This document shows positions 42,042-49,426 of a stretch of DNA of 52,240 bases, in pieces (within the stretch, counting starts at the first letter, position 1; each line of letters begins with the position of its first letter). Where the stretch lies: NCBI GenBank assembly GCA_023428645.1, contig JAEYXD010000102.1, positions 1 to 52,240 on the forward strand, read 5' to 3'. Under the pieces are notes generated by a model, which worked only from the letters and a program-made list of their open reading frames with translations, searched no databases and was not told the DNA's origin. The stretch comes from Pseudomonadota bacterium (GTDB lineage: Bacteria; Pseudomonadota; Gammaproteobacteria; Steroidobacterales; Steroidobacteraceae). Position numbers and translations under genes: made by a program.

Positions 42042-42389
42042 TTACATCTTCGCGCCCGGCTTCATGGTCCACACTTTGCACCAGCCGTTCGCGTTCACGA
42101 GCTTGCCCTGGAATATGTTGCAGGGCCGCCATTCATCGCCTTCCTTGCCGACGAGCTGTACGCAGTTCGCGCAATGTGCTCCCGGCTTGTACTGCGGGTT
42201 CTTGCTCGCATCCACCTGCTTCGCGTTGTGCACGTAGCCCATCGACTTCGCGAGCGGGTCCGATTCTTCCAGGCGTGCTGGCGCGTCCGCGGCTGCTGCT
42301 TCGCGTACGAGTCCCGCGGCAGGCAAGGCTACGATTCCGACGAGGGCGTTCTTCAGGAGAGTACGACGATCGAGGCGCGAGTCGCTCAT
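42042..42389 (-). CDS. High-potential iron-sulfur protein (HiPIP)
   Basis: The 115-residue protein has a twin-arginine signal (R-L-D-R-R-T-L-L-K-N-A-L-V-G) ending near A-A-A-A-D. The mature part has the four HiPIP cysteines: H-C-A-N-C-V, then P-C-N-I-F, then W-C-K-V-W near the C terminus. It carries a 4Fe-4S cluster folded in the cytoplasm and moved by Tat to the periplasm, where it passes electrons, for instance to terminal oxidases. GAGG lies 6 nt before the ATG at 42389. Confidence 0.93.
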   Translation of the reverse strand: MSDSRLDRRTLLKNALVGIVALPAAGLVREAAAADAPARLEESDPLAKSMGYVHNAKQVDASKNPQYKPGAHCANCVQLVGKEGDEWRPCNIFQGKLVNANGWCKVWTMKPGAKM

Positions 42390-42563
42390 GATGAACCTCG
42401 GTGGCTGGCGATTGCTGGCGCACGCGATTCTAGTCATCCCTGGCGCGGCGGCCATACGTATAAGAGAAACTCATGGGCGTACGAACGGATCGTGTGCTCG
42501 CGGGTGCGATGACACGAATGCGAGCACGTCCTGCTCGCGCCTCTTTCTCGTTGACAGGTCAAT

Positions 42564-43043
42564 TCACACGAGCTTGCGAGGCGCGACGAGAATTCCATCT
42601 TCGTCCGCGTACAGCCAATCGTGCGGGGCGAATGTCGCGTCGGCAAAGCGAACCTTGACGTCGCGCTGTCCCTCGCCGCGCTTGTCGGTCTTGACCGGAT
42701 GGGTGCCGAGGGCTTTCACGCCGATCGGCATGCGTGCGATGGCGGCGGAATCGCGAATACAGCCGAAGATGACGAAACCGCTCCAGCCATTGTCGACCGC
42801 TTGCTGCGCGAGCAGATCGCCGAGCACCGCGCGTCGCATCGAGCCTCCCGCATCGACGACGAGCACCCGTCCAGCGCCTGGCTCCGCGACGAGCTCGCGT
42901 ACGCGCGAGTTGTCCTCGAAGCATTTGAGTGTCGCGATCGGGCCCGCGAAGCGGACGACACCGCCGAAATCGCGGAACAGGGGTTGGCACGCTTGCAGCT
43001 CGTCGCCGAAGGTGTCGGAGAGGTCTGTCGTCGCGAAGTCCAT
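42564..43043 (-). CDS. rraA: RraA-family protein (regulator of RNase E or HMG aldolase)
   Basis: The 159-residue protein spans a full RraA fold: T-T-D-L-S-D-T-F-G-D, then D-N-S-R-V-R-E-L-V, V-L-V-V-D-A-G-G-S-M-R-R-A-V-L-G-D-L-L-A and G-F-V-I-F-G-C-I-R-D-S-A-A-I. In gammaproteobacteria it inhibits RNase E, while relatives act as 4-hydroxy-4-methyl-2-oxoglutarate aldolases. G-x-x-x-R-x-A-V-L-G-D with the Arg-Asp pair (C-I-R-D) is present in both, so the two roles cannot be separated from sequence alone. Confidence 0.9.
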   Translation of the reverse strand: MDFATTDLSDTFGDELQACQPLFRDFGGVVRFAGPIATLKCFEDNSRVRELVAEPGAGRVLVVDAGGSMRRAVLGDLLAQQAVDNGWSGFVIFGCIRDSAAIARMPIGVKALGTHPVKTDKRGEGQRDVKVRFADATFAPHDWLYADEDGILVAPRKLV

Positions 43044-43117
43044 GGCGGTCTCGATGAAACGATCGCTGCTCGATCGGCCAGCAGCATGCCTGCAGCCGCC
43101 TGCAGGCTGTCAACCGT

Positions 43118-45055
43118 CTAGCTCTTCGTGAGCTTGCCGAACATCTTGGACAGCAGGGAATCGCTCTTCGGCAGCTTGCGAATGCCGCTCTCCGACAGCT
43201 CCACTTCGCGGGCCTCGTCCAAGAGCTGCTCGTTCAGGCTTTTTTTCGACTGCAGCGCCTTGTGCCGGCCCGTGGCCAAGCTCTTCGTCGCGACCGGGGA
43301 GCGCTTCGTCGGCGGGAGGGTCGATTTCGACGCCACCTTCAGGGCCTTGTGCGAGCCGCTCGCGCCGAGGGCGCGATGCGCACCGGTCGACGTGGCAAGT
43401 GCCTTGTGTACGCCCGTGGAGGATGCCAGCGCGTTGTAGGCCCCTGTCGCGGACGCCAATGCCTTGTGCGCGCCGGAGGCGGAGGTCTTGAAGCCGCCCG
43501 TTGCGTTCGGATCGAAGCGTGGAGTGGCGACCTCCATCGTCACCGTCGGGATCGGCTTCGACGTGCGCTCGCGCGCATGGCTGAGATCGAGCACTTCCGC
43601 TTTCGGTGCCGGCGTGTGCTTCTGCGCCGGGGCATCCTTGAAGCGCGCTTGTTCCGCAATGCTGATGCGCACGACCGTCGGCGAGGCGAAGAACGTCTTC
43701 AAGTAGCCGGAGACGGCCTCGGCCGACACTTCCTCGCGGAAGAAACCGATGCGCAGCGAGTGCGTGATCTTGCCGCTGCCTGCGCTCGCGACCGAATACA
43801 GGCGATAAGCCTCGAAGATGTCGAGCCGCGGCATCGCCTCCAGATTGACGGGCTGATCGGAGACGGCGAGCTGAATCGCAAACCATTTTTCCTGCGACTC
43901 GTCCTGCAGTTCGGCGCTCGTCAAGGCACGGATCGTCTGCGTCGAATCGAGCTCGGGCACGTCCGCGAGCGACGGACGTGCACCTTGCTTTACCGCCGCA
44001 GGCGCGGCCGCGTGCGCGGCCTTCATCTTCGTGGTGTCTGATGCCGAGGCGGCAGGCGTGGGCGCCGCGACCGGTGCGGCGGGTTTTGCCACGGGTTTCG
44101 CCGCCGCGGCCGGCGTGATCGCGCGCATCCTGTTCGTCGATTCGAGCGACAGCGACGTGGTCGGCAAGTCGATGCCTTTGCTGACGCGGAACGGCTCGTT
44201 GGCGGGCGTGCTCGCAGTGACTTGCGGCGTGGGGGCTGGTGTCGGCTCGGACTCGAGCGACAGTTCGATCGCGGCCCGCAGCTTCGCGGGCGGATCGATC
44301 GTGGCCCGCGGCGGAGCCTTCGGCTGCGCCGCGGGTGTCTTCGCTGTTGTAACGACGGGGGGCGTTGCGACCGGCGCTGGCTGTGAAGGCTCCCAGCTCA
44401 GCTCGATCTCGACGGGCGCGGGTGTCGCCGTCGGGGTCCTCGCCGTCGCGGTGGACTTCGCCGCCGGTGTCGGTGCCGCGGTCTTCGCTGCTGGCGTTGG
44501 CGCGGGAGCCGCGGGCTTCGCTGCGGGTACTGGCGTTGTGGGCTTCGCTGCAGCAGGTACGGGCGTCGGCGTTGCAGCCTTCGCTGCGGGCGCTGGTAAC
44601 GGAGCAGCGCCCTTCGCTGCGGCCGCGGGGATCGGGGCGTGGGTGACTGGCGCGGGCGCCTTGCGCTCCACGATGGTCATCTTCGCGGGCGCGGCCGGCG
44701 TGCCTGGCTCGGGTGTGAAGCCACGCGCGAACTTGCGGTCCTCATCGCACAGACAGGCCGTGAACGCAGTGGGGTATGCATCTCGGACGGTGCTGAGCAC
44801 CCCTTCTGCATCCGCTTCACTCGTGAAAAAGCCCAGCCGCAGTCGGTAGCGCGTACGGCCGTCTTCGCGGCGGGCGACCTGATACAGGCGATAGGCTTCG
44901 AGACCGGGCAGGGACTTGCCGAGGTTGGCGGCCGGCGCCATCGAGGCGCAGAGGTTGATCACGAACAGCGAGGAGCCGGTGCCGCTCGCATTGATCAATG
45001 CGGCGCCCGCGAGGGTGGTGTCCGCTACGCGCGCCTTGCTCGTGTGCTTGTCCAC
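43118..45055 (-). CDS. Double-SPOR-domain protein with Ala/Pro-rich linker and His-Lys-Ala-Leu repeats
   Basis: The protein is 645 residues from a GTG at 45055. Two SPOR-like domains are recognisable: about 28-108 (F-V-I-N-L-C, L-E-A-Y-R-L-Y-Q-V, Y-R-L-R-L-G-F-F) and about 385-465 (W-F-A-I-Q-L, F-E-A-Y-R-L-Y-S-V, H-S-L-R-I-G-F-F). Between them lies a long Ala/Pro/Thr/Lys-rich linker. Near the C terminus, five imperfect copies of a G-x-H-K-A-L-A type unit occur. I see no signal peptide or membrane helix. SPOR domains bind denuded peptidoglycan, which is odd for a protein without an export signal. The leader contains a c-di-GMP riboswitch. An ATG at 45100 is the alternative start. Confidence 0.8.
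   Translation of the reverse strand: MDKHTSKARVADTTLAGAALINASGTGSSLFVINLCASMAPAANLGKSLPGLEAYRLYQVARREDGRTRYRLRLGFFTSEADAEGVLSTVRDAYPTAFTACLCDEDRKFARGFTPEPGTPAAPAKMTIVERKAPAPVTHAPIPAAAAKGAAPLPAPAAKAATPTPVPAAAKPTTPVPAAKPAAPAPTPAAKTAAPTPAAKSTATARTPTATPAPVEIELSWEPSQPAPVATPPVVTTAKTPAAQPKAPPRATIDPPAKLRAAIELSLESEPTPAPTPQVTASTPANEPFRVSKGIDLPTTSLSLESTNRMRAITPAAAAKPVAKPAAPVAAPTPAASASDTTKMKAAHAAAPAAVKQGARPSLADVPELDSTQTIRALTSAELQDESQEKWFAIQLAVSDQPVNLEAMPRLDIFEAYRLYSVASAGSGKITHSLRIGFFREEVSAEAVSGYLKTFFASPTVVRISIAEQARFKDAPAQKHTPAPKAEVLDLSHARERTSKPIPTVTMEVATPRFDPNATGGFKTSASGAHKALASATGAYNALASSTGVHKALATSTGAHRALGASGSHKALKVASKSTLPPTKRSPVATKSLATGRHKALQSKKSLNEQLLDEAREVELSESGIRKLPKSDSLLSKMFGKLTKS
43339..43475 (-). 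repeat. Intragenic repeat encoding five G-x-H-K-A-L units
   Basis: Within the SPOR gene the protein reads G-A-H-K-A-L, G-A-Y-N-A-L, G-V-H-K-A-L, G-A-H-R-A-L and G-S-H-K-A-L, with Ala/Ser/Thr between, at 8- to 10-residue spacing. A sixth G-R-H-K-A-L occurs about 30 residues later. The DNA copies share GCCTTGTG-type cores on the plus strand. Confidence 0.75.
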
Positions 45056-45234
45056 GCCAACTTCCCCATGTAAGCGGCAGCAAACGCCACCGGCAGCCAT
45101 CGATCAGGCCAAGTCTTCACGGGCGGGGAAGGCGCGCTTGCGCGAGCGCGCTGAGAGTCCACGTCCGGTTCCGCTCTTGTGGCGGGCCTGAAGGCCCGTG
45201 ACGAAACCGGCGGCCGCAGCTCGTGCTGCGTCGG

Positions 45235-45320
45235 TGGCGACCCCGCTGTCGTAGGAAAAAATCCTTTAGACCGGAAGCTTTGCGTCCCCGCCTTTCGGCG
45301 GGTTTGCCCTTGGCACTTGC
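45235..45320 (-). ncRNA. c-di-GMP-I (GEMM-I) riboswitch
   Basis: Read on the minus strand, the segment contains GGGCAAACC, then the P2 stem CCCGCC-GAAA-GGCGGG with its GAAA tetraloop, then GGGACGCAAAGC, then CCGGTCTAAAGGA, a second stem closed by AGGA/TCCT, and AGCGGGGT at the 3' side. The closing helix is GTGCC with GG(T)CGC. These strings and their order are the GEMM-I consensus. The first G of GGGCAAACC, which in Vc2 contacts the ligand, is kept, so c-di-GMP rather than the A-bearing cAMP-GMP variant is expected. It lies about 180 nt upstream of the SPOR gene start. No intrinsic terminator is seen in between, so control may act on translation or through Rho. Confidence 0.9.
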
Positions 45321-45324
45321 AGGG

Positions 45325-45354
45325 ATCTTTCTGCAGCCGACCTCAACAAGTCAA
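45325..45354 (-). promoter_or_regulatory. Weak sigma70-like promoter before the riboswitch
   Basis: On the minus strand, TTGACT (45354-45349) is followed after 18 bases by AAAGAT (45330-45325). The -35 box matches 5 of 6 bases, the -10 box only 3 of 6. The position would start the transcript at the first helix of the riboswitch. Confidence 0.3.
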
Positions 45355-45438
45355 GCGAGACGGTCGCTTTCAGCCGACGTGGGATGATCGCGACAGGGCC
45401 TCCCCGGCTGGCGTTTGCGGTTATGTAGTACAGAGACG

Positions 45439-45780
45439 CTACACCGCGATCCGAGTCCAGGCTTCCTTGCTGACGCTGGCGGGCTCGCCCGCCATGATCC
45501 GCGGCGCAAGCTGCGACACGATGTGGACTTGGGCGGCATCCGACAGGCCGAGCGCCCGCAGTGCACCCTCGAGACCATCGATGAGCTGGCGGCGATCGCT
45601 CTCGGTGGGGCAGCCGTCACGCGCCAACGCGGCGAGTTCATCCCCGACGCTCTGAATCGTCTCGGCGATCGACGGCGCGAACTCGCTCAGATCTCCCCGC
45701 AGCCGAGCTGCAAAGCGGAACGAGTTGTACGCGCACACGTATGCCCGGTGACGAAGCTTCAGATTCTTGAGCAACCCCAT
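45439..45780 (-). CDS. Hypothetical protein, 113 residues
   Basis: The product reads M-G-L-L-K-N-L-K-L-R-H-R-A-Y-V-C-A-Y-N-S-F-R-F-A-A-R-L-R-G-D and is mostly helical, with no signal or membrane segment. I do not recognise the family. It has an excellent ribosome binding site, GGAGGAGCGCG, directly before the ATG at 45780, so I consider it real. It is just upstream of the riboswitch-controlled gene on the same strand; readthrough could link them. Confidence 0.7.
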   Translation of the reverse strand: MGLLKNLKLRHRAYVCAYNSFRFAARLRGDLSEFAPSIAETIQSVGDELAALARDGCPTESDRRQLIDGLEGALRALGLSDAAQVHIVSQLAPRIMAGEPASVSKEAWTRIAV

Positions 45781-45980
45781 CGCGCTCCTCCTGCGGCGAA
45801 ATGCGCGCCAGAAAGTGTGGACTGCGTCGCACTGAACGTGGTGTGCGCTAGATCCCAGATCCGGGGCGGGTGGCCGTGTTGCGCAAAAGACACTTTTAAA
45901 ATCAATAAGATCGACGGCCGGCTGCGACGCAAGCAAAACCCGCGGCCGCGCCGTTGACTTTCGTGCGGCTACCGGCGATT

Positions 45981-46280
45981 TCAGGCCCGGCCGACGTTCC
46001 GGTCGGTAGGCGAGTGGAAATATTCGCTCTCTTCGGCGAACTGGCGCATGAGTTTGCGCAGCTCCTCGAGGCGGCTTTCGGCCGTGCTGATCGCGAGGCA
46101 TTCCTCGCACTCGGGGTCGGAGCAGGGCTGACGCGAATACAGCCAATACTGGACCGCTCCCGCCAGAAGGCCGTCTGCGATGTCCCAAATATCGGCCTTC
46201 TGGTCCGTGTCCGCGATCTTGTTGCCGAGATCGACCGCTTTGCCAAAGGCCTCGCTGAAAGGATTGTCTGATTGCTGCAT
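45981..46280 (-). CDS. Hypothetical protein with CX4CX2C motif, 99 residues
   Basis: The product reads M-Q-Q-S-D-N-P-F-S-E-A-F-G-K-A-V-D-L-G-N-K-I-A-D and contains Q-P-C-S-D-P-E-C-E-E-C-L-A-I-S-T-A-E-S-R-L-E-E-L-R-K-L-M. Three clustered cysteines could bind a metal. The C-terminal half is probably helical. I do not know the family. The start at 46280 has no clear ribosome binding site; composition and absence of a better frame support it. It diverges from the 126-residue gene at 46419. Confidence 0.6.
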   Translation of the reverse strand: MQQSDNPFSEAFGKAVDLGNKIADTDQKADIWDIADGLLAGAVQYWLYSRQPCSDPECEECLAISTAESRLEELRKLMRQFAEESEYFHSPTDRNVGRA

Positions 46281-46418
46281 GGCGAAGGGAGCCGTGAAAA
46301 ATAGGGCGGCATTGTAACCGCGCTGCCGACCTTGCGTTGGCGGTGCGTCTTCGCTCTTTACGAGGCCCGCATCGGGGTCTACTGTCCTCGCCCCCCAAGA
46401 TGAACGGTTGAGGACACG

Positions 46419-46799
46419 ATGGCAGACGAACGCAACGCAGACCCGCAAATGGACAGCGCGGCCCTGTATCAAGAGGAGATGTTCACTGATCGCAAAGTGG
46501 GCGCCATCCGCCGTCTCACGCCGGTGACCAGTGAAGGCAGCGTCGATTCCAGCCGCCCCGTGCTGTTCATCGGCCAAGCCGAAATCATGACGAACATGGG
46601 CCCCGTGCCGATCAACTTCGAGATCGAAGGCAAGACGCTCACGGAGGCGGTCGCGGGGTTTTCCGCCGCCGCGACGGCCGCGATCGAGCGTACGGTGCAG
46701 CAGATCCAGGAGATGCGCCGCCAGCAGGCTTCGCAGCTGGTCGTGCCGTCGGGCGGACTGCCGCCGAATCTCGGCGGCGGCAAGATCCAGATGCCCTGA
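46419..46799 (+). CDS. Hypothetical protein, 126 residues
   Basis: The product has an acidic N terminus, then G-A-I-R-R-L-T-P-V-T and a beta-rich middle (V-L-F-I-G-Q-A-E-I-M-T-N-M-G-P-V-P-I-N-F-E-I), then a helix (E-A-V-A-G-F-S-A-A-A-T-A-A-I-E-R-T-V-Q-Q-I-Q-E-M-R-R-Q) and a Gly/Pro-rich tail. It looks like a soluble cytoplasmic protein. I do not recognise a named family. A strong hairpin follows at 46844-46871, before the Anbu operon promoter. Confidence 0.7.
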   Translation: MADERNADPQMDSAALYQEEMFTDRKVGAIRRLTPVTSEGSVDSSRPVLFIGQAEIMTNMGPVPINFEIEGKTLTEAVAGFSAAATAAIERTVQQIQEMRRQQASQLVVPSGGLPPNLGGGKIQMP

Positions 46800-46843
46800 T
46801 CGGTTTGCGCGCGGCCGGCCGAAACACTCGGAAGGTACGCGCC

Positions 46844-46871
46844 GCGCACCGAACGCCAATGTTCGGTGCGC
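46844..46871. promoter_or_regulatory. 11-bp perfect inverted repeat upstream of Anbu operon
   Basis: GCGCACCGAAC and GTTCGGTGCGC flank GCCAAT. It can be a factor-independent stop for the 126-residue gene or, given its place about 130 bases before the sigma54-type promoter, an enhancer-like site for an activator. The half-sites GCACC and GGTGC resemble NtrC half-sites, but the gap between them (16) is 11 longer than in typical NtrC boxes (5). Confidence 0.45.
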
Positions 46872-46973
46872 TCAATTTGCGTCACGCACCAAAATAGCGC
46901 CGGTCCTGCGCTTTCTGCGTCCCACCCTCGCGTTTTTGCGCCCCAAATTGGCTCCGACGTCCATGAGGACGGC

Positions 46974-46989
46974 TGGCACGCTTTTCGCT
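46974..46989 (+). promoter_or_regulatory. Sigma54-type (-24/-12) promoter of Anbu operon
   Basis: TGGCACG-CTTT-TCGCT matches the consensus TGGCACG-N4-TTGCW at every defined position except one (C for the second T of the -12 box). The invariant GG (46975-46976) and GC (46987-46988) have the correct 10-base gap. A transcript would begin near 47000, just before the ATG at 47027. Confidence 0.6.
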
Positions 46990-47026
46990 GACTCCGTTGG
47001 ACTTCCAACGAACAACAGATCCGCGA

Positions 47027-48442
47027 ATGGGGCAATCACCATATGACGAGATGCACGCCGAGGATGGCGGCGTGCGTGAGCATTACCGTGCCTTTGCGTC
47101 CTGGCTCGCGAAGACGCCGGCGGCGCACGTCGCGCAGAAGCGTGCCGAAGCCGACACGTTGTTTCATCGCGTGGGTGTCACGTTCGCGGTCTATGGCGAG
47201 GAGGCGGGCACCGAGCGGCTGATCCCGTTCGACATCGTGCCGCGCATCATTCCGGTCGATGAATGGCGGCATCTCGCCGCAGGCTTGAAGCAGCGCGTGC
47301 GCGCGCTGAACGCATTCATCAACGACATCTACCACGACCAGGAAATCCTGAAGGCCGGCCGCATTCCGAGCGAGCAGGTGCTGTGCAACGGACAGTACCG
47401 ACCGGAGATGCAGGGCATCGACGTGCCCGGATCGATCTACGCGCACATCGCGGGCATCGACGTCGTGCGAGCCGGTCCCGGCGAGTTCTACGTGCTCGAG
47501 GACAACTTGCGCGTGCCGTCCGGCGTCTCGTACATGATCGAAGACCGCCGCATGATGATGCGTCTGTTCCCGGAGCTGTTCGCGCGGCAGCCGATCGCGC
47601 CGGTCGAACACTATCCCGATCTGCTGCTGGAGAACCTGCGCAGCGTCGCACCGTCGGGCGTGAACGATCCAACCGTCGTGCTGCTGACCCCAGGCGCGTA
47701 CAACAGCGCGTACTTCGAGCATGCGTTCCTCGCGCAGCAAATGGGCGTCGAGCTGGTCGAAGGCCAGGACCTGTTCGTCGAAGACGAATTCCTGTACATG
47801 CGCACGACGCGCGGACCGCAGCGCGTCGACGTGATTTATCGCCGTATCGACGACGACTTCCTCGATCCGCTCGTGTTCCGCCCCGATTCCATGCTCGGCG
47901 TGCCGGGACTGCTCGCGAGCTATCGCGCCGGACGCGTCACGATCGCGAACGCGATCGGCACCGGCGTCGCCGACGACAAATCCATCTACCCCTACGTGCC
48001 CGACATGATTCGCTTCTACCTGGGCGAAGCGCCGCTGATCGCGAACGTGCCGACGTACGTGCTACGGCGCAAGGAAGAGCTGGAGTACACGCTCGCGAAT
48101 CTGCACGAGCTCGTCGTCAAGGAGGTTCACGGCGCGGGCGGCTACGGCATGCTGATCGGGCCGACGGCGACACGCGAGCAGATCGAAGCCTTCCGCGAGC
48201 GCATCCTGCGCGCGCCGGAGAAGTACATCGCGCAACCGACGCTCGCACTCTCGATGTGCCCGACGTTCGTCGAAAGCGGCGTCGCGCCGCGGCACATCGA
48301 TCTGCGCCCGTTCGTCCTGTCGGGCCGCGAAGTGACGCTCGTGCCGGGCGGTCTGACGCGCGTCGCATTGCGCGAGGGCTCGCTCGTCGTGAATTCGTCG
48401 CAAGGCGGCGGCACGAAGGACACCTGGGTGTTGGAGGCCTGA
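47027..48442 (+). CDS. Circularly permuted ATP-grasp protein (DUF404/DUF407)
   Basis: The 471-residue protein belongs to the circularly permuted ATP-grasp amidoligase group. Y-D-E-M-H-A-E-D-G-G-V-R-E-H-Y-R-A-F near the start, D-I-V-P-R-I-I-P, N-A-F-I-N-D-I-Y-H-D-Q-E-I-L-K, Y-V-L-E-D-N-L-R-V-P-S-G-V-S-Y, V-V-K-E-V-H-G-A-G-G-Y-G-M and I-D-L-R-P-F-V-L-S-G are family marks. It is predicted to form peptide-like bonds with ATP. The next three genes complete the Anbu operon. The ATG at 47027 is preferred over a TTG at 46997 or an ATG at 47054. Confidence 0.93.
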   Translation: MGQSPYDEMHAEDGGVREHYRAFASWLAKTPAAHVAQKRAEADTLFHRVGVTFAVYGEEAGTERLIPFDIVPRIIPVDEWRHLAAGLKQRVRALNAFINDIYHDQEILKAGRIPSEQVLCNGQYRPEMQGIDVPGSIYAHIAGIDVVRAGPGEFYVLEDNLRVPSGVSYMIEDRRMMMRLFPELFARQPIAPVEHYPDLLLENLRSVAPSGVNDPTVVLLTPGAYNSAYFEHAFLAQQMGVELVEGQDLFVEDEFLYMRTTRGPQRVDVIYRRIDDDFLDPLVFRPDSMLGVPGLLASYRAGRVTIANAIGTGVADDKSIYPYVPDMIRFYLGEAPLIANVPTYVLRRKEELEYTLANLHELVVKEVHGAGGYGMLIGPTATREQIEAFRERILRAPEKYIAQPTLALSMCPTFVESGVAPRHIDLRPFVLSGREVTLVPGGLTRVALREGSLVVNSSQGGGTKDTWVLEA

Positions 48443-48467
48443 TGACGAGCCGGATCGGAACACACGC

Positions 48468-49415
48468 ATGCTGAGTCGCACGGCGGATCACTTGTACTGG
48501 ATGGCGCGCTACACCGAGCGCGCCGAGAACCTCGCGCGCATGCTGGAGGTGAACCAGCGCATGTCGCTGCTGCCGCAAGGCGGCGAAATCGTCGGGCAGG
48601 CCTGGGCGGCGACGCTCACGATCATTGGCCTGCTCGACGCATTCAAGCAGCGTTACGACGCCGTGACGCCCGCGAACGCGCTGGCGTTTCTCGCGTTCGA
48701 TCGCGACAACCCGATCAGCATCTACAGCAGCGTGCGCGCCGCCCGTGAAAACGCGCGCGCCGTGCGTGGCACGCTCACGTCCGAGCTCTGGCAGACGTTG
48801 AACTCGACCTGGCTGGAGATGCGCGTCGCGGGCATGCGCTCCGCGTCCGCCGCGGAGATGGGCGATTTCTTCGAATGGGTGAAGCATCGCTCGAACCTGA
48901 CTCGCGGTGTCATCCAGAGCACGATGCTGCGCGACGAAGCGTGGCACTTCATCTGGCTCGGCACGTACCTCGAGCGCAGCGACAGCACCGCGCGCATCCT
49001 CGACGTGAAATATCACCTGCTGCTGCCGCGCGGCGAGCGGGCCGGCGGCGCGACCGACTATTACCAATGGAGCGCGCTGCTGCATTCGGTGTCGGCGTTC
49101 GAGATCTATCGCCGCGTCTATCGCGATCTCATCACGCCGCGGCGGGTCGCCGAACTGTTCGTTCTGCGCGACGACATGCCGCGCTCGCTGCGGCGCTGCA
49201 TGTCGCAGGTGTTCACGCATCTGTGCGCCGTTCGCAACGCGCACTCCGCCGAAACGGAGCGGCGCGCCGGCGAATTACAGGCGTCGCTGAACTTCGGCCG
49301 CATCGACGACATCTTCGCGATGGGGCTGCACGAATACCTCATGCAGTTCGTGGGGCGCACGCGTGATCTTGGTGAGCGCGTGGCGCACGATTTTCTGGTT
49401 TCGGCGGCGGATTGA
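48468..49415 (+). CDS. Alpha-E domain protein (DUF403)
   Basis: The 315-residue all-helical protein opens M-L-S-R-T-A-D-H-L-Y-W-M-A-R-Y-T-E-R-A-E-N-L-A-R-M-L, the hallmark of the alpha-E family, and has W-L-G-T-Y-L-E-R-S-D-S-T-A-R-I-L-D-V-K near residue 170. It is always found beside circularly permuted ATP-grasp proteins and is thought to work with them. It starts 25 bases after the ATP-grasp stop. The next gene begins 11 bases downstream. Confidence 0.94.
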   Translation: MLSRTADHLYWMARYTERAENLARMLEVNQRMSLLPQGGEIVGQAWAATLTIIGLLDAFKQRYDAVTPANALAFLAFDRDNPISIYSSVRAARENARAVRGTLTSELWQTLNSTWLEMRVAGMRSASAAEMGDFFEWVKHRSNLTRGVIQSTMLRDEAWHFIWLGTYLERSDSTARILDVKYHLLLPRGERAGGATDYYQWSALLHSVSAFEIYRRVYRDLITPRRVAELFVLRDDMPRSLRRCMSQVFTHLCAVRNAHSAETERRAGELQASLNFGRIDDIFAMGLHEYLMQFVGRTRDLGERVAHDFLVSAAD

Positions 49416-49426
49416 TTGGGGACAGC

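Larger units (their letters stand above)
45056..45438. other. Leader region of the SPOR gene
   Basis: About 380 bases without a supported protein gene. On the minus strand it holds, in order of transcription, a weak promoter, the GEMM-I riboswitch and a structured spacer of about 180 nt leading to the GTG start. The spacer includes the hairpin CGGGCCTGAAGGCCCG at 45183-45198, without a T tract. Confidence 0.6.
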
